Origin: Candidatus Cloacimonadota bacterium
GTDB taxonomy: Bacteria > Cloacimonadota > Cloacimonadia > Cloacimonadales > JAIOQZ01
Direction of reading: 5' to 3'
DNA: 7,368 nt
Assembly (NCBI GenBank): GCA_021106755.1
Contig: JAIOTM010000350.1
Location: forward strand, 1 to 7,368
Shown: positions 1 to 5,885 of the stretch, in pieces
Position numbering within the stretch: position 1 is the stretch's first letter
How the letters are laid out: each line of letters opens with the position of its first letter
The notes under the pieces: generated by a model
The model's input: the letters and a program-made list of their open reading frames with translations, nothing else
Database searches by the model: none
What the model was told of the DNA's origin: nothing
Made by a program: the position numbers and the translations under genes

Positions 1-330
1 AAGCAGAAATATCTTTGTTTTTTTTATGGGATGCAATTTGAATGGCGAAGCAGTTCGACTGGTAAGAATTTCTTCTGATTGCAAGGCTTTTTTCTTCTCA
101 GGTCTATTTAAAAACTCTACAGTTCCGTAAAGTGAATCACCTTTTACTTCAGAATTCATAAGCAATACTTTCTTAGAACCTTTAACAATCAAGACATTCT
201 TACCTTTACCAAGCTTTAAAGGTTTCCGCACTCTAACATAATGCGTTGTAGTACAAGCGGAAACCATAAGAAGAAAACTTATCGTTAGCACAATTATTAC
301 ATTTTTTCTCAAATCGCCACTAATATACAT
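1..330 (-). CDS. Putative small lipoprotein, C-terminus beyond window edge
   Basis: An open frame of 110 codons starts at the ATG at 330 and runs off the left edge without a stop. The N-terminus has a short basic segment (R8, K9), a hydrophobic run at about residues 11-23 and a lipobox VSAC with Cys26. This is the pattern for signal peptidase II processing and lipid attachment at the cell envelope. The mature part is strongly basic (Lys/Arg-rich), with beta-type segments such as KNVLIVKG and GDSLYGTVEF. I do not recognise a named family; small envelope lipoproteins of this kind are common in FCB-type genomes and usually unassigned. The start is supported by a purine-rich AGGGGG 8 bases upstream. 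It lies 160 bases downstream of the cheA stop on the same strand, so it may be read by transcription continuing from the operon or from its own promoter. Function unknown. Confidence 0.72.
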   Translation of the reverse strand, partial: MYISGDLRKNVIIVLTISFLLMVSACTTTHYVRVRKPLKLGKGKNVLIVKGSKKVLLMNSEVKGDSLYGTVEFLNRPEKKKALQSEEILTSRTASPFKLHPIKKTKIFLL

Positions 331-490
331 AATTTCAACCCCCTATATTTGTGTTATATGTAAACGAGAACTCCACCATCACCCCACCTACAATCATTCT
401 GGAATACTGATAAACTTTTTCTCTATCACCGCCACTGGCAAAATTATACATGTGCAAATCCTCAAGTCCACGACGAGTCGAAACTTCTAT
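331..490. other. Intergenic stretch between cheA and lipoprotein gene, with a small untested reading frame
   Basis: These 160 bases hold no recognisable gene. On the minus strand the cheA frame stays open for 51 sense codons after its TAA, ending at the TGA at 335-337. Within this, an ATG at 451 would give a 38-residue peptide (begins MYNFASGGDREK, ends TYNTNIGG). No good ribosome binding site precedes that ATG, and the peptide resembles no domain I know. The G-rich run GGTGGGGTGATGGTGGAG at about 373-390 looks different from the neighbouring genes. It could be a non-coding spacer, a dispersed intergenic repeat or a decayed cheA extension; I cannot decide from one copy. No hairpin followed by a U-run is visible. 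Confidence 0.4.
338..344 (-). promoter_or_regulatory. Ribosome binding site of the lipoprotein gene
   Basis: On the minus strand AGGGGGT precedes the ATG at 330, with 7 bases between them. It is a plausible but not perfect Shine-Dalgarno sequence and fixes the lipoprotein start. It overlaps the last codons of a 38-codon frame (335-451) whose TGA ends 4 bases before this ATG. Confidence 0.5.
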
Positions 491-3193
491 TTACTTCGAA
501 TCGTAGTCACTTCGTTCTTTATTCCGTTTTTCTTGAATCAAATCACCAATACGTTTCAATAATTCGTCTTTGTTAATCTTTACTTCGTAGCCATCGAAGC
601 CCAGATTATGAGCACGGTCGCGGCTTTCATCATCGTCAAGTGATGTTACCGCAAGGCAGGGGACATTTTTCAGCCTTTTGTCTTTTCGCACAGCCTTAAC
701 AAACTCAAATCCATCTAACCGCGGCATAATAATATCCACGATAAAGAGGTCAAAATTCCCCTCTCTCGCTTTCATAAGCGCGTCAAAACCATCTTCGGCA
801 GTTTCAACCCTGTAGCCGACTTTTTCTAAGTAGCGAGTGTGGAGTGTTCGGAAGAAATGCGTATCCTCAACAACCAGCAATTTTATATTTCTCAGACCTG
901 TGTCGCGGCGTTCCGGTTCTTCCATCGCGGCGATTTCAAATAAATCGGGTAGTAAGATTTTCTCATCATTAATCTGAATAGAACCCATAATAAACTCGAC
1001 ATCAACGGGCTTTACATCAAGTGGAACTTCTACCATATCCAGAAGATTATGAAATCCGAACGCGGGTGGATTGGTCATCTGTGAAGGAATCAGGACATAG
1101 TTAACCGGTTGAGGTACTATGCTTTCCTGTTGCTCGACATAGCTATCAAGATTTATCACGCTGAATCGTTGTCCATTATGAAGATAGTAACTTTTGCCAC
1201 CGATTGTGTCCATACTGTCGGCATCAACAGGTAAGATTCTGTCAATAACATCGGCATCAATTCCGTAGCGACTTCCATTAACACATTCTGCCAGAAGATA
1301 TTTATGCAGGTCTGTTTCGGGGTGTTCATCGGGTTGTTGTGCTTCTTCCGATGCGGGAAATTGAGGTACGATTGTCTGTAGATTCACTAACAAGGCTACA
1401 TCGCCCTCTTTAGTTACTGCTGTTCCGCTAACAAGATTGTCACTCCGGTAAAATGGAGGTAGAGGAATAAATGACAGCTTTTCATTCTCTGAAACGCTGT
1501 CTGCCAGTAAACAAAAGCTGGCTTCCTTTCCCAGCTTAATACACACTCGTGGTTTGGTGGCTGTAGTTAACGCGAATGCCGGATAGCAACCATCATCGGT
1601 AGTTACTTCGTAGTTAGATTGGTCATACGTAAACTGATTCACCGAATAAATGGTACGAACTACAGAACCCGGGACAGCATAGAGTCTGCCATCTGCTTTA
1701 AAGAGCAATACATCTTCTATACCTCGGTGAGAAGGAATCATCATCCGAACTTTTACACCAGTTCCATACCGACTCTGGAGAGTTATTGTCCCTCCAAGTT
1801 TTTCCACTGCGAAACGGACAGCATCTAATCCAACGCCTTTACCGGAACCATCAGTTGCTTTGCTGAGAGTGGTAAATCGGGGCAGAAAAAGCAGATTCAA
1901 AGTTTCGCTAATCGACATACGGTCAGCTTTTTCACGGGAGATTAAACCGTTTCGGACAGCAATTTGTTTAACGTTATCCGCATTGATGCCAGCACCATCA
2001 TCTTCAAGCTCTACAACAATATTTCCGTTATCACGCCACGCGGTCAATTGTAACTTCCCCGCCGGACTTTTCCCGGCAGTAGTACGTGCCGAAGCAAGCT
2101 CAATACCGTGGTCAATGCTGTTTCTTACCAAATGCTGTAACGGCTCGGATATCTGCTCAATAATCAAACGATCGACAAGAATGTCTTTGCCCCGGATTTC
2201 AAAATCAACAGTTTTACCAGACTCCCCTGCGAGTTTATCCACAAAACGTGGGAAACGGTTAAACACGGTTGCGAGAGGTTGTAATCTCGCTTCCGCCAAC
2301 TGCTCCTGAAGCATATCTGCCAGTCTGTCTATCTGCTGTAACGCTGTTTCGGTAGTGATAGGAGATGACGAAGCTTCCTTATTATAGAGCAGTTGATTCT
2401 TCTCGTAAACTAATTCGGCAACCGCGTCACTCAGAGTTTGCATTATCCGGGCATCTATCCGAATGCTGTTCCGGTAAAACCTATCACTCAGCGCGGATTT
2501 CAGTTGCTCCAGTTTTTTGTAGAAACTGGGACCAACCGCAGATGTCTTTGTTCGTTTTTCCAGTTCAAGAACTTGTGAGACAGGAACATCAATGCTTTCG
2601 GCTATTGCCTGTGGTTGCTTTCCCGATATGAGCAGGAAAAAATTGCCTGACGCTGTCGCGGTATGGTCTGCATATACTCCGGCAGACCTTAGAAGACGAA
2701 TAGTGAAGACAGATATGTCATCCTGAAAAAGCACCGCGTAAAAATGGTCGTCCGCTTCAGAAAGAAAATCCAGCAGGTAGCCCGGTGCTCGAAATAGTGG
2801 TCGCTTTGAACTCTTGCTCCAGAATTCAGTTACAGAGGCGGAATTGTCCTTATATTCAGCAATACTCTGAAACGCCCGCGCGTTGGGTTTGAAATCATCG
2901 TAGTATAACGACTGGTGCAGAATATCGGCACCATGGTAAAGCAGAATTCGGTCATTATCCGATAAACCTTTCTGAAGCCGGGAAGTCAGCTCTTCCATTA
3001 TCCTGCAAATCTCACGAGTATGAGTAATGCCGGAAACATCGGCTACGCTTTTGAGCGAATGAAGTGCCCGGTAGATTTCGTCTAAAGTTTCGGCTGTTGA
3101 AGCAATTGACTGAGCAAGCTGTAAAAGTGCTAACTCTAACCTGTCAAGCTGGTTTCTCGCTTCATCAAGATAAAAAGCATAATCTTTATCCAA
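491..3193 (-). CDS. cheA: Hybrid chemotaxis-type histidine kinase CheA with two CheW-like domains and a C-terminal receiver
   Basis: Cytoplasmic sensor kinase that would phosphorylate its own Hpt His and pass the phosphate to a receiver. Domains in order: Hpt (about 1-100) with ALHSLKS and phospho-acceptor His45/Lys48; an unassigned segment (about 105-235); dimerisation helices (about 240-310); HATPase with N-box LVRNSIDHGIE (Asn358, Asp361, His362), G1 DDGAG (398-402), F-box LFLPRFTT (435-442) and G2 GKGVGLD (451-457); a first CheW-like domain (about 488-612); an acidic Q/E/P linker; a second CheW-like domain (about 628-757); and a receiver (about 769-885) with Glu776/Asp777, phospho-acceptor Asp820, Thr850 and Lys872. 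All catalytic motifs look intact. Classical CheA is about 650 residues; the extra length is the second CheW-like unit and the receiver, as in FrzE/PilL-type hybrids. The start is TTG, 27 bases after the STAS stop, without a clear Shine-Dalgarno; it is chosen because the Hpt begins right there and the first ATG (Met66) would remove His45. No CheR, CheB or receptor gene is nearby, so a role outside chemotaxis is possible. Confidence 0.93.
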   Translation of the reverse strand: MDKDYAFYLDEARNQLDRLELALLQLAQSIASTAETLDEIYRALHSLKSVADVSGITHTREICRIMEELTSRLQKGLSDNDRILLYHGADILHQSLYYDDFKPNARAFQSIAEYKDNSASVTEFWSKSSKRPLFRAPGYLLDFLSEADDHFYAVLFQDDISVFTIRLLRSAGVYADHTATASGNFFLLISGKQPQAIAESIDVPVSQVLELEKRTKTSAVGPSFYKKLEQLKSALSDRFYRNSIRIDARIMQTLSDAVAELVYEKNQLLYNKEASSSPITTETALQQIDRLADMLQEQLAEARLQPLATVFNRFPRFVDKLAGESGKTVDFEIRGKDILVDRLIIEQISEPLQHLVRNSIDHGIELASARTTAGKSPAGKLQLTAWRDNGNIVVELEDDGAGINADNVKQIAVRNGLISREKADRMSISETLNLLFLPRFTTLSKATDGSGKGVGLDAVRFAVEKLGGTITLQSRYGTGVKVRMMIPSHRGIEDVLLFKADGRLYAVPGSVVRTIYSVNQFTYDQSNYEVTTDDGCYPAFALTTATKPRVCIKLGKEASFCLLADSVSENEKLSFIPLPPFYRSDNLVSGTAVTKEGDVALLVNLQTIVPQFPASEEAQQPDEHPETDLHKYLLAECVNGSRYGIDADVIDRILPVDADSMDTIGGKSYYLHNGQRFSVINLDSYVEQQESIVPQPVNYVLIPSQMTNPPAFGFHNLLDMVEVPLDVKPVDVEFIMGSIQINDEKILLPDLFEIAAMEEPERRDTGLRNIKLLVVEDTHFFRTLHTRYLEKVGYRVETAEDGFDALMKAREGNFDLFIVDIIMPRLDGFEFVKAVRKDKRLKNVPCLAVTSLDDDESRDRAHNLGFDGYEVKINKDELLKRIGDLIQEKRNKERSDYDSK

Positions 3194-3220
3194 GGTCGCG
3201 TCCGTTAAGCAACTTTGGAG

Positions 3221-3523
3221 TTACGTTATTTTAAAGTAGTCCGTAAGCTTAAACAGATTAAACAGTTGCCGGATATGTCGTGAAGTTTTGATAATCTTGA
3301 ATTCGATTCCTTTAGAATTGAGTTCTTTATATAGCTTAACTATGAAATTGATACCCAGCGAATCCATCTCGCTGATATTGGAAGCATCGATTGTTACTCC
3401 TTTGAAACCGCCTCTCTCGAAAATTTGTTTTTGTGTATCTTTTTCCAGTGTCTCCAGAATAGAAGCAGTTAAACTCCGTGTAAACGAAACTACCAGTGTA
3501 TCTTTTTCCATGTGCGCTCTCAT
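3221..3523 (-). CDS. STAS-domain protein, anti-sigma factor antagonist-like (SpoIIAA/RsbV type)
   Basis: A 100-residue single-domain protein, the usual size for SpoIIAA/RsbV antagonists. The hallmark is VTIDASNISEMDSLGINFIV (residues 43-62), with Ser55 in the DSLG motif at the place where partner kinases phosphorylate the family. The C-terminal part (KGIEFKIIKTSRHIRQLFNLFKL) fits the last strand and helix of STAS. In the known partner switch the unphosphorylated antagonist binds the RsbW-like kinase; here the obvious partner is the ATPase encoded directly upstream. The ATG at 3523 is preferred over an in-frame TTG at 3550: it has GGAGGT just upstream and follows the ATPase stop by one base (TAGTATG). 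A second ATG at residue 5 (3511) is less well placed. Its stop lies 27 bases before cheA, in the same frame. The sigma factor or other final target is not in the window. Confidence 0.88.
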   Translation of the reverse strand: MRAHMEKDTLVVSFTRSLTASILETLEKDTQKQIFERGGFKGVTIDASNISEMDSLGINFIVKLYKELNSKGIEFKIIKTSRHIRQLFNLFKLTDYFKIT

Positions 3524-3524
3524 A

Positions 3525-4190
3525 CTACCTCCGTAAAGTGAAATGCACAATCATAGAATTTTTTTTATTGTACATACGGGATGACAATGACCTGACAATA
3601 AGAAGTCCCCGATGATGCTCGCGTAAATCATCTTCATGCTTAATCATGTCCATCATCTGGTTCAAATCAAATCCATTACCTTCGTCGCCTACTACAATTA
3701 CCAGTTCATGTTTCTCTGACACCATGAGTATGGCAATGCGTATTCGGCTCTCTATGTGTTCCTTGTTACCATGTAATACAGCGTTAGTCATTAGTTCGCG
3801 CAAAAGCAAGAAAAGGCGAAACCGCTCTTCTTCTCCTTTAATCTCAGTAACACAATCCACAAACTTGAAAATCTTGTCAACAACCACGTCTATGTGGTGA
3901 ATTGACGATTTCGCTGTAAAAAAAAGTGCGGAATGAGAAGGAAAACCTTCCAGCAAATTAAAGTAATCGTCAGTATATTTCAGGGCATCCTGTTCTAAAA
4001 AGTATTTTCCCGTCAGCATAACAGAGTCTGGAACGCTCGCAATGTCTTCAAAAATCAAAACATCATTGTCAATATCCCCAATTGAGGGATTCTTTGAATA
4101 ATTGCATAACACGTAGCCCCTGTATGCGAATCTTTCAATATCGCCATTGATAAAGCTATCAAAATCCGGTTGCCTGTCTTGTTGATTCAT
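3525..4190 (-). CDS. RsbW/SpoIIAB-type ATP-binding protein (serine kinase / anti-sigma-like) with an extra N-terminal domain
   Basis: The C-terminal two thirds (about 86-221) is a HATPase of the anti-sigma/serine-kinase kind. N-box: RELMTNAVLHGN (131-142; Glu132, Asn136, His140-Gly-Asn). G1: GDEGNGFD (168-175; Asp169, Gly171, Gly173). Lid: HHRGLLIVRSLSS (192-204). Such proteins phosphorylate a STAS antagonist on Ser and sequester a sigma factor or another target; the STAS protein encoded one base downstream is the natural partner. The family is usually about 140-160 residues. Here about 85 further residues (MNQQDRQPDF to about LLEGFPSH) precede the ATPase and match nothing I recognise; they could bind another regulator or be a decayed domain. 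The first Gly of the usual lid GRG is His193. The start ATG lies 2 bases after the stop of the secreted-protein gene, with no clear Shine-Dalgarno, so translation may depend on coupling. Whether it acts as kinase, anti-sigma factor or both cannot be told from sequence. Confidence 0.85.
   Translation of the reverse strand: MNQQDRQPDFDSFINGDIERFAYRGYVLCNYSKNPSIGDIDNDVLIFEDIASVPDSVMLTGKYFLEQDALKYTDDYFNLLEGFPSHSALFFTAKSSIHHIDVVVDKIFKFVDCVTEIKGEEERFRLFLLLRELMTNAVLHGNKEHIESRIRIAILMVSEKHELVIVVGDEGNGFDLNQMMDMIKHEDDLREHHRGLLIVRSLSSRMYNKKNSMIVHFTLRR
3527..3532 (-). promoter_or_regulatory. Ribosome binding site of the STAS gene inside the end of the ATPase gene
   Basis: The minus strand reads CGGAGGTAGTATG: GGAGGT spans the last Arg codon and the first base of the ATPase stop TAG, 3 bases before the STAS ATG. 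The spacing is shorter than usual, and the arrangement suggests translational coupling between the two partner proteins. Confidence 0.65.
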
Positions 4191-4192
4191 TG

Positions 4193-5710
4193 TTATCGGA
4201 TAACTGCCAGCTTTACTGTCGAGACTGTCTGTCCCGCCCGAACTCGGGCGAAATAGATTCCGCTGGAAACAGTTTGCTGGTTAGTATTTTTTCCATCCCA
4301 TACTAAAGAATGGTTACCACTAACCATAGTTCCGGCGTACAATACTCTAATCTTCTGTCCTTTGATATTGAAAATCGCGGCATCAATCCTGGTTGCTGAA
4401 TCTAACTTCATAGCAAACGATACCGGAGCATTCCGCGAAACAGGATTTGGCATCACTTGCAACGAAGTGATTACCTTTGGCTCAGGCTCATCACTAATAG
4501 ACGTTGTATTCAAAATGTCAACAGTAACAAAGTCTGTGTTATTATCAGAGAACCTGAGAGTGGCAGTACTCCAGTCATGGTCTGTCCAGAAACTGAAGCG
4601 AACTGAATCGGAGTAGTCCTGAGATTCGGGAACAAGTGATTCAACAGTACCATCGTCAAAAACAATTTCTCTGACAAGCGGGAAATTTTCCTCAGCGTCT
4701 AAGTAGTAGCAACTGATATAACAGGAAGCTGGTCCGGCAGGAACAACCTGCGGTAACAGAAGTTGTGGTATAGTGTTCTGCGAGGGAGTAAAAGCGAATC
4801 GTTTCATGTGGAATACAGCAACTTCCGCCATATCCGTCATAGTAACGTTCATCTGTGTCCCGATATCGATTAGCATAGTAAGTGCTATTACACCAATAGT
4901 ATTGGTATTACTTGGCCAAGGACCCCATTCAGGGTCAGAGGTAAGATCGTTTAAATCGCAGGAAAGAATAAGGGTGTCGTCACCGGAAAGTTCGTTGGTC
5001 TGAATATCGGCAATCTGGGTAAAGCTGTTAAAATCAATGTTTTGGTAATCAATTAATGCTCCAGCATCCACCTTGTATAATCCAGGGCCAATAACTCCGA
5101 CATCCAGTGTGTGCACCATAACATAAGCAGTAGAGTCCTGCAACAATGTTTCAGGATTTACTAACACTGATAGATAAATATAGGCTTCTGCCGCAAAAAG
5201 GTTGAAAACGGGGAATCCGCCTCCATTATTCATAATACCTACATATATTCGATTGTCAGACATACCGCTATACTCTTCAATTATATCAAGATGGGTATAG
5301 CCAGTGTTGGTGGGTTCGCCTATAGTATCGGTGGATACGAAAGCGTAGTTAACGAGTTGATTTTCGTTGGTTGTCGCGCCAAAATAACCCGGCATTAAGA
5401 AAGTGAAACTATCCTGATGTGCCCTGAGACGAATAGACTGTTCGCCTGTTGGTTCCGCAGGAATCGCCGCTTCGAAAGTAAGCCCGGAAGTATTTGTCAT
5501 CGGGGCAGCCTGCCATCCACTGGCAGATGAGTAAAGCAATTCGGGTTGAATCGCGTAGCCATCGATGGTTTCGCAACGGAATATGGATTCCTGATTTGAT
5601 GTTTCACCACTAATCCGAAGATTGCTCCATAAGCTGATGTCCACAAACTGAGCAGCGAGACCCGCTGTCAGTAAGAACAAGAGCACGAGTAAAGTATTAC
5701 GTTTCTGCAT
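4193..5710 (-). CDS. Exported protein with C-terminal FlgD-like / type IX-type sorting domain
   Basis: A 505-residue protein and the first gene of the operon. Residues 1-20 form a signal peptide (MQKRN, a Leu-rich core, cleavage near AA/QF), so it leaves the cytoplasm. The last about 90 residues (417-505) form the beta-sandwich seen in FlgD-like Ig and type IX secretion sorting domains: MPNPVS (419-424), FNIKGQKIR (447-455), LVWDGKN (469-475), SGIYFARV (483-490), ending in a basic TVKLAVIR tail. The middle (about 110-310) is beta-rich, with NTGYTHLDI (135-143) and DNRIYVGIMNNGGGFP (152-167), reminiscent of extracellular beta-sandwich regions in FCB-type secreted proteins; I cannot name that family. 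It has only three cysteines in the mature part apart from Cys46 (Cys251, Cys330, Cys334) and no membrane anchor after the signal. AGGAGG 5 bases before the ATG gives a strong start. Its position ahead of cytoplasmic signalling genes suggests a sensed, regulated or surface-structure component, but that is inference. Confidence 0.8.
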   Translation of the reverse strand: MQKRNTLLVLLFLLTAGLAAQFVDISLWSNLRISGETSNQESIFRCETIDGYAIQPELLYSSASGWQAAPMTNTSGLTFEAAIPAEPTGEQSIRLRAHQDSFTFLMPGYFGATTNENQLVNYAFVSTDTIGEPTNTGYTHLDIIEEYSGMSDNRIYVGIMNNGGGFPVFNLFAAEAYIYLSVLVNPETLLQDSTAYVMVHTLDVGVIGPGLYKVDAGALIDYQNIDFNSFTQIADIQTNELSGDDTLILSCDLNDLTSDPEWGPWPSNTNTIGVIALTMLIDIGTQMNVTMTDMAEVAVFHMKRFAFTPSQNTIPQLLLPQVVPAGPASCYISCYYLDAEENFPLVREIVFDDGTVESLVPESQDYSDSVRFSFWTDHDWSTATLRFSDNNTDFVTVDILNTTSISDEPEPKVITSLQVMPNPVSRNAPVSFAMKLDSATRIDAAIFNIKGQKIRVLYAGTMVSGNHSLVWDGKNTNQQTVSSGIYFARVRAGQTVSTVKLAVIR

Positions 5711-5715
5711 ACGTT

Positions 5716-5721
5716 CCTCCT
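5716..5721 (-). promoter_or_regulatory. Strong ribosome binding site of the first operon gene
   Basis: A complete AGGAGG on the minus strand sits 5 bases before the ATG at 5710. It is the best Shine-Dalgarno in the operon; the ATPase and cheA genes have none that is clear, so the first gene is probably translated most efficiently. Confidence 0.75.
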
Positions 5722-5731
5722 ACAGTAAATT

Positions 5732-5745
5732 TGTAATAGGTTTGA
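5732..5745 (-). promoter_or_regulatory. Possible operon promoter element overlapping a TGACGTCA palindrome
   Basis: On the minus strand TTGACG (5745-5740) resembles a -35 hexamer of a sigma-70-type promoter about 30 bases upstream of the first start codon. It overlaps a perfect 8-base palindrome TGACGTCA (5737-5744) and an outer TTGA/TCAA pair (5732-5735, 5742-5745). No good -10 box is seen at the standard distance (TACAAA and AAATTT are the nearest AT-rich choices). The palindrome could be an operator. Both readings are tentative. Confidence 0.25.
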
Positions 5746-5846
5746 GTGACGTCAAGCTTTTTTACGATTGAAACAGGTGTGTCTGATTTTTCGGATGAAA
5801 TCCTGCTCATTTTAACCATGAAAAGAATTGAAAAAACACTTGCCAG

Positions 5847-5852
5847 TATAAC
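5847..5852 (+). promoter_or_regulatory. Possible -10 box of uvrB
   Basis: TATAAC lies 33 bases before the uvrB ATG. The TTGAAA at 5828-5833 is only 13 bases upstream, too close for a standard sigma-70 pair, and nothing better lies at 16-18 bases. I see no LexA-type operator that would indicate SOS control. Weak support. Confidence 0.25.
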
Positions 5853-5873
5853 TGAATCCACCATTTTACATTT

Positions 5874-5877
5874 GGAG
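5874..5877 (+). promoter_or_regulatory. Ribosome binding site of uvrB
   Basis: GGAG followed by 8 bases and the ATG at 5886 supports the chosen uvrB start, which also matches the usual N-terminus of the family. Confidence 0.6.
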
Positions 5878-5885
5878 TAACACTA

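Larger units (their letters stand above)
5818..5880 (+). other. Short upstream reading frame before uvrB (20 codons)
   Basis: ATG at 5818 opens a 20-codon frame (MKRIEKTLASITESTILHLE) ending in TAA 5 bases before the uvrB ATG; its last sense codon GAG lies inside the uvrB Shine-Dalgarno. It has no Shine-Dalgarno of its own, and its start lies upstream of the only plausible -10 box (5847), so it would be translated only if transcription began further upstream. Probably chance. Confidence 0.15.
5711..5885. other. Divergent intergenic region between the signalling operon and uvrB
   Basis: This 175-base stretch must carry the promoters of both transcription units, since the operon reads left and uvrB reads right. 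It contains the TGACGTCA palindrome near the operon side, a small inverted pair GATTT/AAATC (5785-5789, 5798-5802) around the middle, and TATAAC near uvrB. No terminator is expected here and none is seen. Confidence 0.6.

Noticed and set aside
471..480. Hairpin-like CGAC-GA-GTCG downstream of cheA, considered as a terminator
   Set aside because: Four-base stem with a two-base loop and no T-run after it; too weak for a rho-independent terminator.
1619..1828. 69-codon plus-strand frame
   Set aside because: Antisense shadow of cheA with no domain or start signal.
1860..2309. 149-codon frame on the plus strand
   Set aside because: It lies antisense to the cheA ATPase core, which has intact kinase motifs; the translation is Ser/Arg-rich with no recognisable domain and no ribosome binding site.
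2365..2631. 88-codon plus-strand frame
   Set aside because: Antisense shadow of cheA between the Hpt and dimerisation regions, with no protein-like features.
3288..3536. 82-codon plus-strand frame opposite the STAS gene
   Set aside because: Mirrors the conserved STAS coding sequence; hydrophobic residues come from the complementary codons.
3524..3550. Upstream TTG start (3550) for the STAS gene
   Set aside because: It would overlap the ATPase gene by 26 bases and adds nine residues that are not part of a STAS domain; the ATG at 3523 has GGAGGT next to it. A TGA directly precedes the TTG, so no fusion with the ATPase is hidden there.
3559..3566. Run of eight A on the minus strand near the end of the ATPase gene, considered as a programmed frameshift site
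   Set aside because: A shift into the STAS frame meets a TGA just before position 3550, and the normal frame ends properly with its own stop in the coupled junction.
3646..3900. 84-codon plus-strand frame opposite the ATPase gene
   Set aside because: Antisense to the N-box and G1 motifs, and Ser/Arg-rich, as expected of a shadow frame.
4362..5003. Two plus-strand frames (4362-4616, 4773-5003) opposite the secreted-protein gene
   Set aside because: Antisense shadows without ribosome binding sites or domains.
5785..5802. GATTT/AAATC inverted pair between the divergent genes
   Set aside because: A five-base AT-rich stem with no T-run and no upstream gene reading into it; likely chance.
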